A stretch of DNA of 64,000 nt from positions 1-64,000 of the forward strand of contig JANQNW010000019.1 in NCBI GenBank assembly GCA_028279375.1. Reading direction: 5' to 3'. This DNA is from Phycisphaerales bacterium. Lineage in GTDB: Bacteria > Planctomycetota > Phycisphaerae > Phycisphaerales > UBA1924. The position numbers were made by a program, and so were the translations under genes. How positions within the stretch are numbered: the stretch's first letter is position 1; each line of letters opens with the position of its first letter. Below are positions 26,272 through 35,851 of this stretch, piece by piece. Under the pieces are notes generated by a model. That model was not told the DNA's origin, ran no database searches, and saw nothing but the letters and a program-made list of their open reading frames with translations.

Positions 26272-26324
26272 CGCGGCCACAGGATAGGGGGGCAGGCGAT
26301 ACGCTGGAGCGGGAGATCCACTCG

Positions 26325-26699
26325 ATGACGAACGAAGCTCAGAAGAAAGATTCAATCCGCGCGCTGCAGGCGAAGATCCATGCGTTCGTCGAAGCGCGCG
26401 ACTGGCGTCAGTTTCACAGCCCGCGCAATCTCAGCGCCGCGATCGCCGTCGAGGCAAGTGAGATTCTCGAGCACTTTCGCTGGACGACGGATGCGCAGTC
26501 ATGGGAGATCCGCGACGACGCGGAGCGCCTGCGCGAGGTGGCGCACGAGATGGCGGATGTGTGCATCCTGACGATGGAACTCGCGCACAATCTCGAGATC
26601 GACCTCGGCGGAGCGATCGAGGAGAAGCTCGCGATCAACGAGGATCGGTACCCGGTGGAGAAGTCGCGCGGCAGCAGCGCGAAGTATGACAAGCTCTAG
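26325..26699 (+). CDS. MazG-like nucleotide pyrophosphohydrolase
   Basis: 124 residues, all-alpha. The Mg-binding motif of the MazG/dUTPase superfamily is present as EASEILEHF and EVAHEMADVCILTMELA (ExxE and ExxD). The short form suits the YpjD/RS21-C6-like group that removes pyrophosphate from non-canonical dNTPs. NSPRNLSAA-type sequence (HSPRNLSAAIAVEASE) is a strong family match. The end overlaps the convergent kinase by four bases. Confidence 0.85.
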   Translation: MTNEAQKKDSIRALQAKIHAFVEARDWRQFHSPRNLSAAIAVEASEILEHFRWTTDAQSWEIRDDAERLREVAHEMADVCILTMELAHNLEIDLGGAIEEKLAINEDRYPVEKSRGSSAKYDKL

Positions 26700-29600
26700 G
26701 GGGCTTCTGGCTCCGGCGTCTCCGCCTTACTCGCCCAGACCTGCGCTTCGGCGGGTTTCTCCCAGGATTCGTAGAGGCTGACAATTCGCTCGATCGTCCT
26801 GTCTCTGAATGCCTCGTTGGGCTCCTCCTCAGCCATGATCGCCTCGTAAGCGGCGAGCAACTCCGCCTCGGCTTCTTCGTGGCGCCCCTGGCCGGTGAGC
26901 GCGGCGCCGATCGCGCTGCGTACGAAAATCGCGCGTTGATCGCCTTCGATCTCAAGTTCGTCTCGAATGCGATAGCACTCCCGGAACGCCTGCTCGGCCT
27001 CGACAAAGAGATCCAGCTTCAGGCAGCTGCTGCCGAGCTGCGAATAGGAAGAACCGAGAAGCGGCGTGTCCTGCGACTCTTCGATCGACTCCATCTGCTC
27101 GATGTGCTCCTGCCAGAACACGCGCACCTCGTCTTCGCGCTCGGTGTTGCGAAGAGAGGAGGCGTAGTTGTAGGCCGTCGTGTAGGTGTTTCGATGCTCG
27201 ACACCCAGGATTCCGCGCTGGACTTCGTAGACCTCGAGATAGAGTTCAATCGTCTCCTCATGGCGCTCCTGCGACCTGAGAAGTCCCGCGAGGCTGACGA
27301 TCGGATTGAGGCGATTGAGATTCTCATGATTGAGGATCTTCCGATGGCGCTCGATCACGGTTCTGAAGAGCTCTTCAGCGCCCTCCGGATTGTCGCTGTA
27401 GCGCTCGACCCACGCGAGGTTGTTCATGGAGATGAGCGTGTCGGGATGATCTTCTCCGAGCGTTCGCAGGTAGATCTCCGTAATCTCGCGCCCGAGCGGT
27501 TTCGCCGCGTCCCAGTTTCCCTGACGCATGTACGCGACGAGCAGCGAATTGCGCGACACAAGTGTGTCGTCATGCTCGGCGCCGAGCGTGCGCGAACGCA
27601 CTTCGACAGATTCCTTGAGGAGCGGAATCGCTTCATCGAAGCGCTGCTGGCGGCTCAGCAGATTGGCGTAGTTCGTCTTGGCGAGCATCGTCGTCGGATG
27701 CTCAGGACCATACGTCGCCACCACGCGGTCGACCGCCCTGACGTAGAGCTCTTCGGCTTCTTCGGTCTGTCCGAGATTCTCTTTGACGACAGCGATGTCA
27801 ATCATCGATCGCAAAGTGAACGGATGTTCCTCCCCGAAGGCCTCGCGGCGCACGTCGTACGCGCCCGTGAGGAGTTCGACGGCCCTGTCGTAGTCGCCTC
27901 GGAGGTAAAAGAAGACGCCGGCGCCGGCGAGCAACTCGCTGCTCGCCGCCGGATCATCCGCCAGCCCGATCTCCCGCAGCGGAAGGGCCTCCTCATAGAG
28001 GGCCTCGGCTTCATCCAGTCTCCCGAGATCGGAGTAGCAGAGCGCGATGTTCGAGATTGTGGTGAGGGTCTCGGCATGTTCGCGACCCAGGAACCGGGTT
28101 CGGAGTTCAAGCGCCTCGAGATAGAATTCGAGCGCCTCCTCATGGCGCCCCTGATCGCTGTAGAGCACAGCGAGGTTGTTGATGGTCGTCGAATAAAGGA
28201 CGTCCTCCGGCGACAGCTCCGCCCGCGCGCGTTCAACCGCAAGAAGAAGCTGCTCCTCAGATTCTTCGAACTTCGTGATCATGCGATACGTGCCGCCGAT
28301 CGTGTCGCGCACCGAGATCTCGATCTCGGGTTGATCGGAGAGTTCCGTATCGATGCGCTCCGTCGCATTTGAGAGGATGTCTTCGAGAAGCTCCGTATCC
28401 CGGCCCGCGGCGACTGTCGGATCAACGCTTTCCAGGATCGACGTCAGGAACTCACTCGTGCGTTCAGCCTTGGCGGCTTCGAGCGTCGCGCGCTCGGCTT
28501 CGAGCGTGGCCCTCTCGGCTTCCGCGACGGCGCGCTCTTCAGCGAGCTCCGCGCGTTCCTGCTCCGCCTCGGCCTGCCCGAGCGCCTCGACGGCGATCGC
28601 GCGCTGCTGCGTCGCGCTGATCGCGAATATCGTCGAAACGATGACGCCGGCGACGAGAAGCACGAACGACGCCGCGAGGCCGGCCACCAGTCCCTTGTTG
28701 CGCCGCGCGAACTTCTTGACCTGGTAGACCGTGCTCGGCGGACGCGCCGCGATCGGTTGATCGTTGAGATAGCGACGAATGTCCGCGCCCAGTGCGCTCG
28801 CCGTCTGGTAGCGCCGGTCCTTCTCCTTCGCGAGCGATTTGCCGACGATCGTCTCGACATCGCCTCGGAAGACGCGGTTGATCGTGCTCAGCGGTGTCGG
28901 ATCATCCTCACGAATGATGCGCGCCGCCTCATGGATCATCTTCTTCTGAAGCTCGTACGGGAGGCGGCCTGCAAGCAGCTCATACGAGATGACACCCAGC
29001 GCGTAGACATCGCTGCGCGTGTCGAGATCCGTCGGATCGCCCGAGATCTGCTCCGGGCTCATATAGGGAACAGTGCCGATGAGTTGGCCGACATCCGTCT
29101 GGATGGTCGTCACCTGAATGTCGGAGTCCGTCGATCGCGCGACGCCGAAATCGAGAATCTTCGGCTGGCCGTCTCTCGTGACGAGGATGTTGCCCGGCTT
29201 GAGATCCCGATGGATGACGCCCTTGCCGTGGGCGTGCTGGACGGCGTCGCAGATGCGCGAGACGAGCTCAAGTCGCTGACGCGTGCCCAGCTTCAGGCGA
29301 TCGGCGTACTCCGTCAGCGGCTCGCCATCAACGAGCTCCATCGCGAAGAACGGGATCCGCCTGCCGTCCGGCGCCTTGTCGACGCCGGCTTCGTAGATGC
29401 GGGCGATGCCGGGATGCTCGAGCCTGCCGAGGACCTCCGCCTCCTGCTCGAATCGCTTCAGGAGTTTCTCGGCTTCCCAGCCCAGGCGAATGACCTTGAG
29501 CGCGACCTGTCGATGCGGCTGCTCCTGTTCGGCGAGATAGACAACGCCCATGCCGCCGGCGCCGAGTTCATCGAGGATGCGATACCCGCCGATCTGCTCC

Positions 29601-29737
29601 GGACGCTTCGCCATGTCCGGCGTCGCGTCAGGCGAATCGGGCATGAGGGTGGGCTGATCGTCGGGATGCCCTTCGGCGCTGGTGGGCAATTCCTCGGGGC
29701 GACTCCCCGGGTCTGCCGGGTCGTTCGGATCGAACAT
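26696..29737 (-). CDS. Ser/Thr protein kinase with C-terminal TPR array
   Basis: 1013 residues. The kinase domain has LGAGGMGVVYLAEQ, VALKVIRLG, HRDLKPGNILV, DFGVARS and GTVPYMSPEQ. A membrane helix (GLVAGLAASFVLLVAGVIVS) and an Ala/Glu heptad linker (ERAELAEERAVAEAERATLE) lead to about 10 or more TPRs of the tetratricopeptide/kinesin-light-chain type (for example NNLAVLYSDQGRHEEALEFY). This PknB-TPR layout is abundant in Planctomycetes. The TPRs probably bind protein partners. It lies divergent to the metal ATPase gene. Confidence 0.92.
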   Translation of the reverse strand: MFDPNDPADPGSRPEELPTSAEGHPDDQPTLMPDSPDATPDMAKRPEQIGGYRILDELGAGGMGVVYLAEQEQPHRQVALKVIRLGWEAEKLLKRFEQEAEVLGRLEHPGIARIYEAGVDKAPDGRRIPFFAMELVDGEPLTEYADRLKLGTRQRLELVSRICDAVQHAHGKGVIHRDLKPGNILVTRDGQPKILDFGVARSTDSDIQVTTIQTDVGQLIGTVPYMSPEQISGDPTDLDTRSDVYALGVISYELLAGRLPYELQKKMIHEAARIIREDDPTPLSTINRVFRGDVETIVGKSLAKEKDRRYQTASALGADIRRYLNDQPIAARPPSTVYQVKKFARRNKGLVAGLAASFVLLVAGVIVSTIFAISATQQRAIAVEALGQAEAEQERAELAEERAVAEAERATLEAERATLEAAKAERTSEFLTSILESVDPTVAAGRDTELLEDILSNATERIDTELSDQPEIEISVRDTIGGTYRMITKFEESEEQLLLAVERARAELSPEDVLYSTTINNLAVLYSDQGRHEEALEFYLEALELRTRFLGREHAETLTTISNIALCYSDLGRLDEAEALYEEALPLREIGLADDPAASSELLAGAGVFFYLRGDYDRAVELLTGAYDVRREAFGEEHPFTLRSMIDIAVVKENLGQTEEAEELYVRAVDRVVATYGPEHPTTMLAKTNYANLLSRQQRFDEAIPLLKESVEVRSRTLGAEHDDTLVSRNSLLVAYMRQGNWDAAKPLGREITEIYLRTLGEDHPDTLISMNNLAWVERYSDNPEGAEELFRTVIERHRKILNHENLNRLNPIVSLAGLLRSQERHEETIELYLEVYEVQRGILGVEHRNTYTTAYNYASSLRNTEREDEVRVFWQEHIEQMESIEESQDTPLLGSSYSQLGSSCLKLDLFVEAEQAFRECYRIRDELEIEGDQRAIFVRSAIGAALTGQGRHEEAEAELLAAYEAIMAEEEPNEAFRDRTIERIVSLYESWEKPAEAQVWASKAETPEPEAP

Positions 29738-30120
29738 GGATCACTCTCCGATACGGCGCCTCTGCGCAACTCCCTTGTGCGCAGACTATTGGCTTCCGGC
29801 CATTATGGCGTGGGGCCCCTAGGAAGGGGGGCCATAAGTGACGCCTTTGGAGTCCGATGTCGGAATTTGAGAGCGATCTGGAGGCTGTGAGGCGTCCTCA
29901 AATCCAGAAGCGGTCGGATTCCGGGCCCGCCGGCGGGGAACAGGCCGATGATCCCGGGCGTATGTCACAAGTCGGCGCCGCCGGTCCGCCCGCAAGCGGA
30001 GGTGGAATCGTCGGCGAAGCCGGTGCTAAGGTATTCCCCCTCTCTGCCGAGGGTCTCCGCCACGAATCGAGTATCCGTAGACGTCCGCGACCCGCGTCGG
30101 GACCAGCGAGAACACAGCCC
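29738..30120. other. Divergent regulatory region with two hairpins
   Basis: Between the TPR kinase and the metal ATPase. It holds TCTGCGCA and TGCGCAGA (29761-29785), a perfect eight-base inverted repeat around nine bases. Further on, TTATGGC (about 29804-29810) and GCCATAA (about 29831-29837) flank GGCCCC and GGGGCC. An in-frame extension of the ATPase runs through the right part, but I see no start there with better support. No gene is called. Confidence 0.5.
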
Positions 30121-32178
30121 ATGTCGAGCCTGAGCGCGCCCCAGGACAGCCCCCTGGATGAGCAGCACGATCACCACAAGAGCATGGCCAGCGGCCACCA
30201 CTGCTGCTCGCACCATGAGGTCCAGGTTGAACGGCACATCGTCTGGTTCATGATCGGCGGCGTCCTCGTCCTCACGACGCCCGTCATGCGCGGACTGGGC
30301 GTGGTTCACGAGAACATCGCGATGATCCCCGCGGCGATCGGCGCCGTCTTCCTCGGATCATTCCTCTTCATCGCCTCGGCGCGCGAACTCATGGCTCGCA
30401 GGCCCACCAGCTCGACGCTGGCGGCGCTGGCCATCATCGCAGCCATGGCGATCGGCAACTATGTCACCGCTGGTTTCCTCGCGTTTATCCTTCTGGTCGC
30501 GGATCAGGCGGTGCGGCGCACTGCCTACGGCGCTCAGCGCGCGATCGAAGAACTCGTTCACCTCACGCCCGATATCGCGCGCGTCCTCGACAACGACTCC
30601 GAGACTGAGATTCCAGCGGAGCAGCTGCGAACGGGGCAAATCGTTCGCGTCCGTCCCGGCGAGAATCTGCCGGCCGACGGAACCATCCTCACCGGCCGAT
30701 CGACGATCAATCAGGCGAGCCTCACTGGTGAAGCGGTCCCGATCGAGGTTGACGAGGGCGCCGAGGTGTACGCCGGCACGACGAATCTGACAGGTGTGAT
30801 CGACGTTCGCGTCACGAGCGTCGGCGAGAACACCACGATCGGAAAGGTCAGCCAGCTGATCCAGGAGGCCGAAAGTCATCGCACGCCCAGACAGTTGCTC
30901 ATCGAGCAGGTGGCCGCGTACTTCGTGCCGGTCGCAATCACGGTCGCGGGACTCGTGCTCTTCTTCACGCGCGACGTTGAGACGGCGATTTCGGTGCTCA
31001 TCGTCGTGTGCCCCTCGGCGCTGCTGATCTCGAGCCCGACGGCCGTCGTGGCCGCCTTCGCCTCCGCGGCGCGACTCGGCATCATGATCAAGGAGACGCG
31101 CTACCTCGAGGAGGCAGCGACCGTTGACACCGTGGCGCTCGACAAGACCGGCACTCTGACGACCGGCGTGTTCGCCGTCAGCAAGCTTGCCCCGGCAGAT
31201 GGCATTGAGGGCGCAGAGTTGCTCCTGGCAGCCGCCGAAGGCGAGCAGCAGTCGAATCACCCGCTGGCGAAGTCGATCATTGCCACCGCGACGCAGGCGC
31301 GGATCGAACCCGAGGAGCCCAGCCACTACGAAGAGGTCCATGGACGCGGCGCCCGGGCGACGACATCCTCCGGGGATATCTGCGTCGGTCGGGCGAACTG
31401 GCTCTTGGAGTTGAATCCGTCCATCAAGGGCGAGGTCGAGCAGGCCGAGAGGAAGATCGAGGGGATAACGGGCGTCCATGTCATGCGGGACAACAAGTAC
31501 CTCGGCGCCGTCGGCCTCGAGGACAAGCTCCGACCGAACGCCAAGGGCGTGGTGGATCGTCTTCGCGAGCTCGGCGCCAAGCGCGTGGCGATATTCACCG
31601 GCGATCGCACGGCCGTGGCCCATCGGGTCGGCGCCGTCGTGGGCATCGACCTGATCGAGGCCGAGTGCCTACCGGAGGAGAAGCACGAGCGCCTGCAGCA
31701 CATGGTCGGCCAGGGGCATCGCGTCCTGATGGTCGGCGACGGCATCAACGATGGTCCGTGTCTGGCGACGGCCGATGTCGGCGTGGCGATGGGCCTCAGC
31801 GGTTCCGATATCGCGACGAACTCGGCGGGCGTGGCGTTGATGAACGACGATCTCAGCCGCGTGCCATTCCTCATCGAACTGGCGCGACGTTCGCGCGCGA
31901 TCATCGCGCAGAACATCGCGGCGTCGATCCTGATCGCGATTCTCGGCCTCGTGCTCGCGGCGACCGGCTCGCTGGCGATCTGGCTGGCGGCCCTCTATCA
32001 CTCGGTGGCGGACATCGTTGTCGTGGCGAACAGCTTCCGGCTGATCCGCTTTGGCGAGGAGTTCGCGGATGTCGAGGGTCCGGCGACGGTCTCTCAGGCT
32101 GGTGGGACGCATTCGATCAACGCCCCTCGAAGCCCCGCGGCGCCCTCGCTTCCCCAGCCTGCCGGCGCTGTGGGCTGA
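30121..32178 (+). CDS. P1B-type heavy-metal-transporting ATPase
   Basis: 685 residues. The His/Cys-rich N-terminus (DEQHDHHKS, GHHCCSHH) is a likely metal-binding tail. The actuator TGEAVP, the phosphorylation site DKTGTLTTG (Asp341), HP motif SNHPLAKS and hinge GDGINDGP are all present, so the pump is probably active. The transmembrane metal site reads CPS (297-299, VVCPSALLISSP) where CPC is usual for Cu/Zn/Cd pumps. The metal is therefore uncertain. The ATG preceded by AGCGAG is chosen over an upstream in-frame start with low-complexity codons. Confidence 0.88.
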   Translation: MSSLSAPQDSPLDEQHDHHKSMASGHHCCSHHEVQVERHIVWFMIGGVLVLTTPVMRGLGVVHENIAMIPAAIGAVFLGSFLFIASARELMARRPTSSTLAALAIIAAMAIGNYVTAGFLAFILLVADQAVRRTAYGAQRAIEELVHLTPDIARVLDNDSETEIPAEQLRTGQIVRVRPGENLPADGTILTGRSTINQASLTGEAVPIEVDEGAEVYAGTTNLTGVIDVRVTSVGENTTIGKVSQLIQEAESHRTPRQLLIEQVAAYFVPVAITVAGLVLFFTRDVETAISVLIVVCPSALLISSPTAVVAAFASAARLGIMIKETRYLEEAATVDTVALDKTGTLTTGVFAVSKLAPADGIEGAELLLAAAEGEQQSNHPLAKSIIATATQARIEPEEPSHYEEVHGRGARATTSSGDICVGRANWLLELNPSIKGEVEQAERKIEGITGVHVMRDNKYLGAVGLEDKLRPNAKGVVDRLRELGAKRVAIFTGDRTAVAHRVGAVVGIDLIEAECLPEEKHERLQHMVGQGHRVLMVGDGINDGPCLATADVGVAMGLSGSDIATNSAGVALMNDDLSRVPFLIELARRSRAIIAQNIAASILIAILGLVLAATGSLAIWLAALYHSVADIVVVANSFRLIRFGEEFADVEGPATVSQAGGTHSINAPRSPAAPSLPQPAGAVG

Positions 32179-32455
32179 GAAGCCGTCTCGAAACCCGAGG
32201 AATGTGACTTTTTGGTCGTCGGATCCCGCTTTTTCGGATCACATTCAGGGTTGGACGAATTGGGTAGGGAATACTCCGAATTGGCCCCTATCACTCTGCG
32301 CCACAACCCCTTATGCTGGGGATGGCTGGCCTTTGGGGAAAAAGAAGCAAGCGACCTGACAGAACCGCCGTGAAGGATGTCGTTGTCGGTGCATACCGGC
32401 TGAACGAAAGTGGCTGCCAACCGGGCGACCGGTGACTGGGAAGGAGCTGCTCATC
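32179..32455. other. Intergenic region, no gene seen
   Basis: Somewhat AT-richer than its neighbours, with T-runs (GACTTTTTGG, CGCTTTTTCGG) near the ATPase stop that may help termination, but no clean hairpin. The promoter of the CII-like gene should lie here; I found no convincing -35/-10 pair. Confidence 0.4.
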
Positions 32456-32953
32456 GTGAACACGCCGCTCGAGCACGACGAGTTCTCCGCCGCAGCAACG
32501 AATCGTTTCCGAGACCTCGTAGAAAGTGTGGGAGTCAAGCGCTTCGCCGCATCGATGGGCCTTTCGACCCGTCAGGTGAATCGCATGCTCTCGGGCGCCC
32601 AGCCCAACCCCGTCGAGAGAATCATTCGCTCATTGCAGGCGAGTCAGACGGACGTTGGCGACGCGGTGCTCAGCTACATCTGCCAGGAGGCAGGTGGGCA
32701 CTTCGTGAAGGAACCGGGCACGATTACAGAAGCGTCGGTGAACGCCGTCAAGGAATGCGCCGAAGCGATCGCCGCCATCTCCGATGGTGAACTCTCGAAG
32801 CCTGATGAACAGGAGGTTCGAGAGGCGATTTCGGCCCTGGCGGGACTGCTGCGTGCAGTCCAATATGGCGACTCTGGTGAGTCGACGTCCCCAAGCGTGG
32901 TGGTGCGTCCTCAGCAGAGCAGCGCCAACAGCGCCCGCGTTGCGGGTGGATGA
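32456..32953 (+). CDS. Phage CII (CP76)-like DNA-binding regulator
   Basis: 165 residues. FRDLVESVGVKRFAASMGLS-TRQVNRMLSG is a helix-turn-helix followed by PNPVERIIRSLQ, then a segment (TDVGDAVLSYICQEAGGHFV) of the kind seen in phage regulatory CII (PF06892) proteins. The GTG start is fixed by AAGGAG nine bases upstream. No other phage gene lies nearby, so it is probably a domesticated regulator. The C-terminus is low-complexity Ser/Val/Gln. Confidence 0.7.
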   Translation: MNTPLEHDEFSAAATNRFRDLVESVGVKRFAASMGLSTRQVNRMLSGAQPNPVERIIRSLQASQTDVGDAVLSYICQEAGGHFVKEPGTITEASVNAVKECAEAIAAISDGELSKPDEQEVREAISALAGLLRAVQYGDSGESTSPSVVVRPQQSSANSARVAGG

Positions 32954-32969
32954 AAAGTGAGGCTGGGCG

Positions 32970-35339
32970 TCATCGCCGGGCGCGTCGAACTGACTCGACG
33001 CGCCGGCGATGGGGCTCGCCTCCGAACTCCGAGTCAATCGAAGAAAGACGGCGGATCTCGCGATCAATGGTCTCGCTGCGCGAGCCGTCCTCATTCTGAC
33101 TCTCGAGGATCTCGAGCATCCCCGCCCACGCTCGCCAGAAGCGGTCGTCGTAAGTCAGGCTGAGTTCGAGGGGCTCCACGCCCTCGCGATAGAGCGAGAA
33201 GGCGCGGCGCAGATCGTCGTCAGCCACAAGCGCATCGGCCAGGAGAATCAGCAAGGAGGGCGTGCGGCCCCGAACGCGCATGATCTCCTCGAGAATCGGA
33301 ATCGCCTGGGCGGCTCGCCCGGCGAGGATGTGGCCGGTGGCGAGCGCGACGCCAAGGTCGAACTCAAGATCATCCGGGCATCCGGCGCGCTCGCACAGCT
33401 CAAGGCCGGAGCGACTGAGTTGTGCCTGCGCGATCGCGATCTCTCCCGCCCGCGCGCCGTGGGCGTCGCGCATCGCGTCGGCGAGGTCGGACGTGGAGGC
33501 GTCGAGCGCCAGCCGCAGGAGAGCGACAGCACGCGGGACGACGCGCGGGTCGAGATCACCCCGAGCGACCCCCTCGACCAACTCCGCTGTTCGCGCGTGG
33601 GCGCGAAGCAGGACGCTCGCCTCCAGCTCGTGGAGATCGAGCGACAGCAGGGCGCCGTCGCTACTCGCAACGGGACTGCCGACATGCGCCGCTCGAGCCA
33701 TCGTGACGCGCTCGATGACCACGCGGGCGAGAACGCTCTGCTCCTGCGCCGGCGCCGAGCGCATGCGGAGAAGCGAGAAGCGGACGAGTGTCTGCATCGC
33801 TTCGGCAGCGAATGAAGAAGCGTCCACCACACTGAGCAGGAGCTGATCCGACTCCGGATTCGTCGGCCCGAGCCTTCTGGCGAGAGCGATACGCCACGCG
33901 TCCGCCTGCTCTGGATCGTCAGCGCGCTCGATCGCAGTCCGGAGCGCCCGATCCCACATCGGCATAGCGTCTGTGATGCGTTCCTGCGTTCCGATCGACA
34001 AGACGCCTCGATCCAGGGCATCGAGTCTGACGCCGAGGGCACACGCGATGGCGAGTGTGTCGTCGGCGTGCGACCACTCCGGGAAGCGGATCGCCAGACG
34101 TGACGCGCAGACCAGCAGATCGGCGCTGGCGAGTGCGCGGCCATCCAGATCCGACTCGGCGTCGAGTCGCGCCTTGTGCGCCGCCAGGAGCGTTGACATC
34201 GCCTCGGGCTGCGCTCCTCCGAGTGCGCCTGATGTCACCATGGGCTCGAGGAGATCGATGGATCTCTTCAGCGCCCTGACGTCGCCATCGCGCGCCGCGG
34301 ACTCGATCGTGTGCGTCGCCACCGCGAGCGCGATCAGAGGCTGCGAGGGTGAGAATCCCGGCTGGCGCTCCAGAGCGCGAAGTCGGCCGAAGATCGCCGT
34401 TCGGCGCTGCGCCTCATCGAGACCGAGCGACTCGTCGCCGAGCGCGTCCTCGTAAATGCGCAGCGCCGCGGTCGGATGGTCGCCCCTCAACAGCGCCGCT
34501 CGGAATCTGACATCGACGAGAAGAAGCTGCCACAGCGGCGACGGGACGCCGGTGGCATCAACGAAGGGCGCGGCGCCACGAAGCCTGGATTCGACCTCCT
34601 CCATCTCCTGCGATCTGCTCATGCGCGCAAGTTCGAGCACGAGCGCGAGGAATGCCTCGCTGCGTAGGCGACGCGCGCCCGGGGCGCTCTCCAGCCTGGC
34701 GACCGCCTGCAGGTAGACGCCGACGGATCGATCATCCGATGGACGCCCGCCGAGTCGACCAGCGTGGCCAAGCAGAATCAAACGCTCTGCGCCGAGCGCA
34801 CCAGGCGGCGGCTCCATTCGAAGCAAGAGCTCCCGTGCGGCAAGCGCCCGAGTCTGGCGTTCCTGCGCCAGCCCGGCGGCAGCAACCAGAAGCGATGCGC
34901 GCGCATGGAGAAGCGGTCGGCGGAACTCGGCGTACTCGACATTCAGTTCGCTCCGCAGGTCAAGATCCGTGCGGTCTTCGCCGAAGTCTGGCTTTGATTC
35001 GAGTCGCGCCACGCCCTCAGCGAGCGTAATCTCCGCGGTTGTCGCCAAGCGCTCCGCCTGTTCGGCTGCAGCGAGCACGCGCATTCGCTGTTCATCGGTC
35101 AGCTCGCCGAGAAGGGTAGTTAAGTCTGAAAGATCGCGCTGAATGGATTGCAAACGCTGCTCGCCGAGTTCGACCTGCCACATGCCAAGGCGCGGATCGC
35201 CGTCTCCATCTCGAATGCGGCGCTCGAGCTCGCGCGCCTGGATGATCTCCGAGGTCTGCTGCGCGAACGCGGGGAGCTGATGAAAGAACGCCCCCGCGAG
35301 CGCGATGGCGGCGATCGCCTGTCGCAACGGACGCATCAC
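32970..35339 (-). CDS. Periplasmic helical-repeat protein of the Exb-like operon
   Basis: 789 residues with a signal peptide (IAAIALAGAFFHQLPAFAQ), no other membrane segment, and a helical, Ala/Leu/Arg-rich body that reads like TPR or HEAT-like repeats (GHILAGRAAQAIPILEEIMR, LILLADALVADDDLRRAFSL). I recognise no enzyme motif. It is the last gene of the ExbB/ExbD/VWA operon and overlaps exbD by four bases, so a role in the same envelope machine is likely. Confidence 0.7.
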   Translation of the reverse strand: MMRPLRQAIAAIALAGAFFHQLPAFAQQTSEIIQARELERRIRDGDGDPRLGMWQVELGEQRLQSIQRDLSDLTTLLGELTDEQRMRVLAAAEQAERLATTAEITLAEGVARLESKPDFGEDRTDLDLRSELNVEYAEFRRPLLHARASLLVAAAGLAQERQTRALAARELLLRMEPPPGALGAERLILLGHAGRLGGRPSDDRSVGVYLQAVARLESAPGARRLRSEAFLALVLELARMSRSQEMEEVESRLRGAAPFVDATGVPSPLWQLLLVDVRFRAALLRGDHPTAALRIYEDALGDESLGLDEAQRRTAIFGRLRALERQPGFSPSQPLIALAVATHTIESAARDGDVRALKRSIDLLEPMVTSGALGGAQPEAMSTLLAAHKARLDAESDLDGRALASADLLVCASRLAIRFPEWSHADDTLAIACALGVRLDALDRGVLSIGTQERITDAMPMWDRALRTAIERADDPEQADAWRIALARRLGPTNPESDQLLLSVVDASSFAAEAMQTLVRFSLLRMRSAPAQEQSVLARVVIERVTMARAAHVGSPVASSDGALLSLDLHELEASVLLRAHARTAELVEGVARGDLDPRVVPRAVALLRLALDASTSDLADAMRDAHGARAGEIAIAQAQLSRSGLELCERAGCPDDLEFDLGVALATGHILAGRAAQAIPILEEIMRVRGRTPSLLILLADALVADDDLRRAFSLYREGVEPLELSLTYDDRFWRAWAGMLEILESQNEDGSRSETIDREIRRLSSIDSEFGGEPHRRRVESVRRARR

Positions 35340-35851
35340 GCGTCTCCGGCGCCGGCGAAACGGATCTGATCGAAACCGGCCGCCTCGATGGCGTTGAGCG
35401 TCTGCACCGTATGCTCCCAGCGCGCGCCGGCGGCCGGCTGAATGATGAACGGCTGACTCTCATCGAAGAGCGAACCCCGCAGCGATCGCAGTCGGCGCTC
35501 GAGCATCGGGAGCGTGCGAATGTCCTCCATCGACGCGGCGTCAGCGCGTACTTCGAAAGCGCCGGGCGCATCAGAGGCCGAGCGGATGGTGATGCGCACC
35601 GGTCTTCGCGGCAGTCGGTATGGATCGGGCGCTGCGCTGGCCGTCTGCTGCGCTGGCAACTCCAGCGCGAGGCTCTCCTCGTTGCGCTGGAACTCGGCGA
35701 CGAGCACGAAATACACGAGCAGCAAGAAGACGACGTCGATCATCGGCGTCATGCTGACCGACAGAAATGGCTTGCGAGCGCGACGCTTGCGCCGGCGTCG
35801 CCGACATCGATCCTCGCGCATGCGCTCCTGGATCCTCGTGCGGCTAGCCAT
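35336..35851 (-). CDS. ExbD/TolR-family protein 2
   Basis: 171 residues. A basic cytoplasmic N-terminus (MREDRCRRRRRKRRARKPFL) leads to SVSMTPMIDVVFLLLVYFVL, the ExbD/TolR transmembrane helix with the proton-path Asp. A periplasmic domain follows. It would work with an ExbB-type motor to use proton-motive force. It overlaps the first exbD by eight bases and the TPR-like gene by four, so it is co-translated. Confidence 0.88.
   Translation of the reverse strand: MASRTRIQERMREDRCRRRRRKRRARKPFLSVSMTPMIDVVFLLLVYFVLVAEFQRNEESLALELPAQQTASAAPDPYRLPRRPVRITIRSASDAPGAFEVRADAASMEDIRTLPMLERRLRSLRGSLFDESQPFIIQPAAGARWEHTVQTLNAIEAAGFDQIRFAGAGDA

Noticed and set aside
29857-30120. 88-residue N-terminal extension of the metal ATPase
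   Set aside because: Low-complexity, no conserved domain; the ATG at 30121 is directly followed by the His-rich tail typical of such pumps.
32970-35339. Many plus-strand open frames opposite the large periplasmic repeat protein
   Set aside because: They are shadow frames of GC-rich codons on the opposite strand with no start signal or motif.
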